Source: SFWF01 sp045539095 (lineage in GTDB: Bacteria > Bacillota > Clostridia > Oscillospirales > Acutalibacteraceae). From it: a DNA stretch of 8,416 nt. Below, piece by piece: positions 6,167 through 8,416 of this stretch. A program made the position numbers and the translations under genes. Below the pieces are notes generated by a model. The model ran no database searches. It saw nothing but the letters and a program-made list of their open reading frames with translations, and had not been told where the DNA came from. The stretch covers positions 1 through 8,416 of the forward strand of contig JAZQER010000018.1 in assembly GCA_045539095.1 (NCBI GenBank). Reading direction: 5' to 3'. The first letter of the stretch is position 1. Every line of letters starts with the position of its first letter.

Positions 6167-6696
6167 GGGAAAAAGTTAAAGCATTCATAAAAAGCAAAAA
6201 AGGCGGTCAGGCACTTGTTGTAATCGGTATAGTAGGGATAGTTTTAATATATATATCGACTCTCCTTCCGACTGAGCAGACCCAAAGCGTCCAAGTCGCC
6301 GTCAGCGAGGAGTTTTCTGAAGAGGAATACGCCGCCTATCTTGAGCAGCAGGTGAGAGAGATAGTAGCGGCAATATCAGGTGATAACTCCGCAGTGGTGA
6401 CCGTTACCCTTGATTCAGGCATTACCTATGTCTATGCAGAGGATAAAAAAGAAAATAACCGCACTCAGGAGTCGGCTACAGAGGAAGAAAGTGTAAAGAA
6501 TTATATTATAGTCCGAGATTCTGACGGCTCGGAAAAACCGCTTATAGTCACAAGACGGCTGCCGTCGGTCAGAGGAGTAGCGATAGTCTGCGGTCCCGTA
6601 GGTGAGGGAACACAGGAGAAAATACAAAGCGCCGTTATGGCGGCGCTTGATATAACATCCAGAAAAATTTATATTGCAAACAGACAGTATCAGTAA
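6163..6696 (+). CDS. spoIIIAG: Stage III sporulation protein AG, ring-forming channel protein
   Basis: A 177-residue bitopic membrane protein: short basic cytoplasmic N-terminus, one membrane helix (about 17-35), an acidic linker (FSEEEYAAYLEQQVREIV), and a C-terminal ring-building domain. RGVAIVCGPVGEGTQEKIQSAV (137-158) is the conserved part of the ring-building fold. The family forms a large ring in the space between mother cell and forespore membranes. The stretch KKENNRTQESATEEESVKNYIIV (95-117) corresponds to the insertion that forms the beta-triangle barrel in B. subtilis. The start is within a 4-nt ATGA overlap with spoIIIAF. Length is somewhat shorter than the B. subtilis protein (about 229). 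Confidence 0.95.
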   Translation: MREKVKAFIKSKKGGQALVVIGIVGIVLIYISTLLPTEQTQSVQVAVSEEFSEEEYAAYLEQQVREIVAAISGDNSAVVTVTLDSGITYVYAEDKKENNRTQESATEEESVKNYIIVRDSDGSEKPLIVTRRLPSVRGVAIVCGPVGEGTQEKIQSAVMAALDITSRKIYIANRQYQ

Positions 6697-6711
6697 GGAG
6701 TGTTTTTATCT

Positions 6712-7287
6712 ATGAAAAAAGGTAAGGTATTCGGTAAGAGTCAGATATTGATGGCGGTTATGGTGGTGGCACTTGCGGGTGCGATATGGCTAAATATGAA
6801 TTATTCCGATGACAGCAAAGCGGCATCAACCGATACTACATCAAAATATCTCGGTCAGGCCGAGTATGTTAATAATGAGGTCGATGAGTCAAATGCCCCG
6901 ACCGAGCCGGCGGCTGTCTATTTCAGCAGACTTCGTTCCGACAGACTAAAATCTCGCGAGGATGCCTATGCTATGATTGAAGAGGCACTTAAAAATACCG
7001 ACCTTTCGGATGACGATAAAAAAACTGCGCTCGATAAGGTGGAGGAGCTTGCTCTCCGTAGCGAAAAGGAGTCGGCAATAGAAACCCTGCTAAAAGCAAA
7101 GGGATTTACAAACTCTATCGCAATAATCGGCGACGAGGACGTTAATATCATAGTTCAAAATGAGGAAATGCTGCCCGCCCAGACCGTTCAGGTGCAGGAT
7201 GCCGTCCTTTCGCAGACCGATTTTACCGTTTCTCAGATAAAGATAGTGGCGGTAAGTGAGAGCGAAATTGAAAATGCTTTAAAATAA
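6712..7287 (+). CDS. spoIIIAH: Stage III sporulation protein AH, SpoIIQ-binding channel protein
   Basis: A 191-residue bitopic membrane protein with one helix at about 11-29 and a C-terminal EscJ/FliF-like ring-building domain. In the family this domain binds forespore SpoIIQ across the intermembrane space. The helix FSRLRSDRLKSREDAYAMIEEAL (71-93) followed by the acidic spacer and the terminal domain IETLLKAKGFTNSIAIIGDEDVNIIVQ (123-149) matches SpoIIIAH. The start is ATG 6712, preceded by AAGGAG (6695-6700) at a rather long 11-nt distance. An in-frame GTG at 6700 overlaps that ribosome site and is rejected. No terminator follows, so some readthrough into asp23 is expected. Confidence 0.94.
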   Translation: MKKGKVFGKSQILMAVMVVALAGAIWLNMNYSDDSKAASTDTTSKYLGQAEYVNNEVDESNAPTEPAAVYFSRLRSDRLKSREDAYAMIEEALKNTDLSDDDKKTALDKVEELALRSEKESAIETLLKAKGFTNSIAIIGDEDVNIIVQNEEMLPAQTVQVQDAVLSQTDFTVSQIKIVAVSESEIENALK

Positions 7288-7289
7288 TG

Positions 7290-7317
7290 TTGAGAAAATT
7301 TGAAAATGTGGTATAAT
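7290..7317 (+). promoter_or_regulatory. sigma-A extended -10 promoter of asp23
   Basis: TTGAGA (7290-7295), 16 bp, then TATAAT (7312-7317) with the extended -10 TGG immediately before. Transcription would start near 7324, giving a leader of about 27 nt. This allows vegetative expression of asp23 independently of the sporulation operon upstream. Confidence 0.7.
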
Positions 7318-7335
7318 ACAATTAAAGTATTATAC
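7311..7335. promoter_or_regulatory. 9-bp perfect inverted repeat over the asp23 -10 box
   Basis: GTATAATAC (7311-7319) and GTATTATAC (7327-7335) are exact complements separated by 7 bp. The left arm contains the -10 box and the right arm ends next to the Shine-Dalgarno. It may be an operator; in a readthrough transcript it would be a weak AT-rich hairpin. Confidence 0.6.
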
Positions 7336-7337
7336 AT

Positions 7338-7342
7338 GGAGG
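7338..7342 (+). promoter_or_regulatory. Shine-Dalgarno of asp23 (decides TTG start)
   Basis: GGAGG lies 8 nt before TTG 7351. The in-frame ATG at 7336 overlaps this site, and another in-frame TTG at 7300 is upstream of the predicted transcription start, so TTG 7351 is preferred. Confidence 0.75.
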
Positions 7343-7350
7343 TAATAAAG

Positions 7351-7689
7351 TTGGCAAATATAGGCGGACTTTCAATCAACATAGAGGTCATTGAGCAGAT
7401 GGCTGCGATGGCGGCGTTAGAGACCGGCGGTGTTGCCGCTATGTCGCCCAGAAAGATAGATGTTGTTAATGCAATTTCACGTAAATCAGTTTTAAAGCCT
7501 GTTCACGCAGAGATTAAAAACGGCGCTGTTGTCATAAATGTTTACATCAGCATACTTAAAACCGCGAACGCAAGAACTACGGCAGAGGCTGTTCAGGAGA
7601 GCGTTAAGGAAAAGGTTCAGAGTATGACGGGAAGCGCAGTTACAAAGGTAAATGTCTACGTTATGGATGCGGTCGAAGCTGAAGAATAA
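7351..7689 (+). CDS. Asp23/Gls24 (YqhY-like) family protein
   Basis: A 112-residue cytoplasmic protein of the Asp23/Gls24 family, read from TTG as MANIGGLSINIEVIEQMAAMAALETGGV, which matches the usual ANIGG start and helix. AEIKNGAVVINVYISI (about 51-66) and KVQSMTGSAVTKVNVYVMDAV (about 89-109) are the conserved beta segments. B. subtilis YqhY, encoded just beyond spoIIIA and accBC, is linked to control of acetyl-CoA carboxylase; staphylococcal Asp23 is a cell-envelope stress protein. In many Clostridia this gene stands between spoIIIAH and nusB, so the position fits. It has its own promoter and terminator. The specific role here cannot be read from sequence. Confidence 0.88.
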   Translation: MANIGGLSINIEVIEQMAAMAALETGGVAAMSPRKIDVVNAISRKSVLKPVHAEIKNGAVVINVYISILKTANARTTAEAVQESVKEKVQSMTGSAVTKVNVYVMDAVEAEE

Positions 7690-7901
7690 ATAAAAGATCT
7701 CGCAAAGCTGTAAAGCTTCGCGAGATCTTCTTTTATCTGCTCGGATAGTTGTTTTATTTTAAGTATCTCTTCTCTTGAGACCTCATCTTGTGAGTTTTCT
7801 ATATATAACTCTTCGCATTTAATCTGTGCTTCCTGCAGTGCATATATCGCCTTGGTTACAGCTTGAAACATTATTTTATACATTTTCTTATAATCTGACA
7901 T
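7656..7901 (-). CDS. Small helical protein of unknown function, divergent from XRE regulator
   Basis: An 81-residue protein I cannot assign to a named family. A well-placed GGGGTGAT ribosome site (7912-7905) and a strong promoter support it as a real gene. Residues 1-67 look entirely helical: MSDYKKMYKIMFQAVTKAIYALQEAQIKCEELYI (first helix, amphipathic) and SREEILKIKQLSEQIKEDLAKLY (second helix), suggesting a helical hairpin or coiled-coil dimer. No signal peptide or membrane segment is seen. From memory, short proteins with a similar DYKxMY start and EELYIE segment occur next to XRE genes in gut Clostridia, often ending soon after that segment. The last residues (SFARSFIYSSASTASIT) are low in complexity because they are encoded by the asp23 terminator and the opposite strand of asp23, so the true C-terminus may be degenerate. 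Expression is probably controlled by the neighbouring XRE repressor. Confidence 0.72.
   Translation of the reverse strand: MSDYKKMYKIMFQAVTKAIYALQEAQIKCEELYIENSQDEVSREEILKIKQLSEQIKEDLAKLYSFARSFIYSSASTASIT
7694..7734. terminator. Bidirectional terminator after asp23
   Basis: AAGATCTCGC plus AAGC (7694-7708) pairs with GCTT plus GCGAGATCTT (7715-7729), with a single A/C mismatch and a 6-nt loop. TTTT (7731-7734) follows on the plus strand, and on the minus strand the hairpin is followed by TTTTATTTATT. It begins 5 nt after the asp23 stop, and it also lies inside the 3' part of the minus-strand small gene. Confidence 0.85.
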
Positions 7902-7923
7902 ATTATCACCCCTTTTACCCTAC

Positions 7924-7952
7924 ATTATGGGACATATAGTCCCAAATGTCAA
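7924..7952 (-). promoter_or_regulatory. sigma-A promoter of the small helical gene
   Basis: On the minus strand TTGACA (7952-7947), exactly 17 bp, then CATAAT (7929-7924). Transcription would start near 7917, about 16 nt before ATG 7901. This is the best -35 box in the window. Confidence 0.8.
7928..7944. promoter_or_regulatory. Palindromic operator TGGGAC-N5-GTCCCA
   Basis: TGGGAC (7928-7933) and GTCCCA (7939-7944) are perfect complements around ATATA. Partial symmetry continues outward (ACATT on the left, ATGT on the right with a 1-nt offset). The operator fills the -35/-10 spacer of the minus promoter, the classical place for a repressor, and is likely bound by the adjacent XRE protein. 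A looser outer pair TTTTACCC (7913-7920) and GGGTAGAA (7969-7976) flanks it. Confidence 0.75.
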
Positions 7953-7992
7953 TGATTTTATTGTCGTTGGGTAGAATAAAATCGGTGATTGT

Positions 7993-8205
7993 ATGAAGTT
8001 AAGAATACGCGATCTTCGTGAAGATAATGACCTTGTGCAAAAACAAATTGCTGAATATCTTATGTGCGATCGGTCTCTATATGGAAAATATGAGAGAGAA
8101 GAACGTCCAATTCCTGTGAATTTACTTATTAAACTTGCGGAGTATTACAAGACAAGCGTTGATTACCTGCTCGGTCTTACCGACGACCCAAAACCGTACA
8201 GATAA
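7993..8205 (+). CDS. XRE-family HTH transcriptional regulator
   Basis: A 70-residue protein that is essentially one Cro/CI-type DNA-binding domain. MKLRIRDLREDNDLVQKQIAEYLMCDRSLYGKYERE covers helices 1-4, with the helix-turn-helix at about residues 15-34. PIPVNLLIKLAEYYKTSVDYLLGLTDDPKPY is the typical fifth helix and tail of XRE repressors. There is no effector domain, so dimerisation and any signal sensing would depend on the short C-terminus or a partner. GGTGAT (7984-7989) is the ribosome site, 3 nt before ATG. It is divergent from the small helical gene; the shared 91-bp region holds a palindromic operator, which predicts repression of the partner and perhaps autoregulation. Its own promoter is weak (TAGAAT at 7972-7977 with no clear -35). 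Confidence 0.9.
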   Translation: MKLRIRDLREDNDLVQKQIAEYLMCDRSLYGKYEREERPIPVNLLIKLAEYYKTSVDYLLGLTDDPKPYR

Positions 8206-8210
8206 CAAAA

Positions 8211-8239
8211 AAGCCCTCACAGTTTGACTGTGAGGGCTT
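8211..8239. terminator. 12-bp perfect hairpin terminator after the XRE gene
   Basis: AAGCCCTCACAG (8211-8222) and CTGTGAGGGCTT (8228-8239) pair perfectly around a TTTGA loop, 5 nt after the XRE stop. On the plus strand the tail (CTGATTAATG) is poor in T, while on the minus strand the hairpin ends in six T (TTTTTTG). It therefore looks stronger for transcripts arriving from the right on the minus strand. Confidence 0.8.
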
Positions 8240-8266
8240 CTGATTAATGTCTTTAGACAGTTGCGT

Positions 8267-8416
8267 GTTTCGACACGAAACAAACAACCACCCGCTATGC
8301 GGGTGCGCGTCGAAAGTTATACAAAAAAATTCCCCCAAGTAGTACAATAAGGTTGTTCAAGTCTTAGAGAACTACGAAAGGAGAATTTTAATGGCTAATA
8401 GCACAAATAGTTTATC
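8267..8416 (+). mobile_element. Probable left end of an IS200/IS605-type element (partial)
   Basis: A hairpin-rich leader precedes a tnpA-like start. CACCCGC (8289-8295) pairs with GCGGGTG (8299-8305) around a 3-nt loop, as in the subterminal hairpins that Y1 transposases recognise as single-stranded DNA. GTTTCG (8267-8272) pairs with CGAAAC (8276-8281). TTTCGAC (8268-8274) can alternatively pair with GTCGAAA (8309-8315) around the first hairpin. The exact left tip and cleavage tetranucleotide are not resolved; 8267 is only the first structured base, and the tip could lie anywhere from about 8240 to 8285. The element continues beyond the window. Confidence 0.5.
8391..8416 (+). CDS. tnpA: Probable IS200/IS605 TnpA transposase, first nine codons (partial)
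   Basis: ATG 8391 has an excellent ribosome site, AAAGGAG (8377-8383), 7 nt upstream. The visible codons read MANSTNSL and then most likely Ser. This N-terminus resembles that of clostridial IS200-like TnpA proteins (Y1 HUH transposases, about 130-150 residues), which commonly begin MAN..NSL before a conserved histidine-rich strand. The call rests on these few residues plus the hairpins upstream. The catalytic HUH motif and tyrosine lie outside the window, so another small gene is possible. Confidence 0.55.

Noticed and set aside
7300..7350. Longer asp23 ORF from TTG 7300 or ATG 7336
   Set aside because: TTG 7300 is upstream of the predicted transcription start, and ATG 7336 overlaps the GGAGG site; the conserved ANIGG start fits TTG 7351.
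8269..8275. TTCGACA as a Spo0A box
   Set aside because: It matches the 7-bp box by chance level and lies in the leader of a probable IS element, accounted for by the hairpin structure; it is far from any sporulation promoter.

Overview
The window looks like chromosomal DNA of an anaerobic, endospore-forming Firmicute of class Clostridia, probably near Oscillospiraceae/Ruminococcaceae. The evidence is a complete spoIIIA operon (AA to AH), moderate GC, Shine-Dalgarno sites of the GGAGG or GGGTGAT type, and AT-rich sigma-A promoters. The family-level placement is inferred from protein flavour only. No intergenic stretch exceeds 300 bases; the longest is about 246 bases between yebC and spoIIIAA.

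Left end (1-700): the N-terminal 193 codons of DNA polymerase I (polA, minus strand, running off the window) face away from dusB. Two good back-to-back sigma-A promoters lie between them. The dusB promoter is so close to its ATG that the mRNA should be leaderless or nearly so. dusB (tRNA dihydrouridine synthase) and yebC (YebC/PmpR family) form a short operon that ends at a strong intrinsic terminator.

yebC-spoIIIAA gap (2435-2680): besides the terminator, it holds a 15-bp perfect inverted repeat and three copies of a 22-23-bp repeat (one inverted, two direct). The two direct copies belong to tandem units of about 60 bp. I cannot assign this structure to a known family.

spoIIIA operon (2681-7287): eight tightly packed genes encode the mother-cell side of the SpoIIIA-SpoIIQ channel: ATPase AA, membrane proteins AB, AC, AD, AE and AF, and ring proteins AG and AH. 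AB and AF are shorter than the B. subtilis proteins. An Asp23/YqhY-family gene follows after 63 bp with its own extended -10 promoter. A perfect 9-bp inverted repeat overlaps that -10 box.

Right end (7690-8416): this is an accessory-looking block. A small helical protein of unknown function (minus strand) is divergent from a 70-residue XRE-family repressor. A TGGGAC-N5-GTCCCA operator sits exactly in the -35/-10 spacer of the small gene's promoter, which strongly suggests a repressor-operator module. The small gene's 3' end runs through the asp23 terminator and into asp23. The window closes with a hairpin-rich leader and the first nine codons of what is probably an IS200/IS605 tnpA. The usual neighbours of asp23 (for example nusB) are not seen, so this block may be an insertion.
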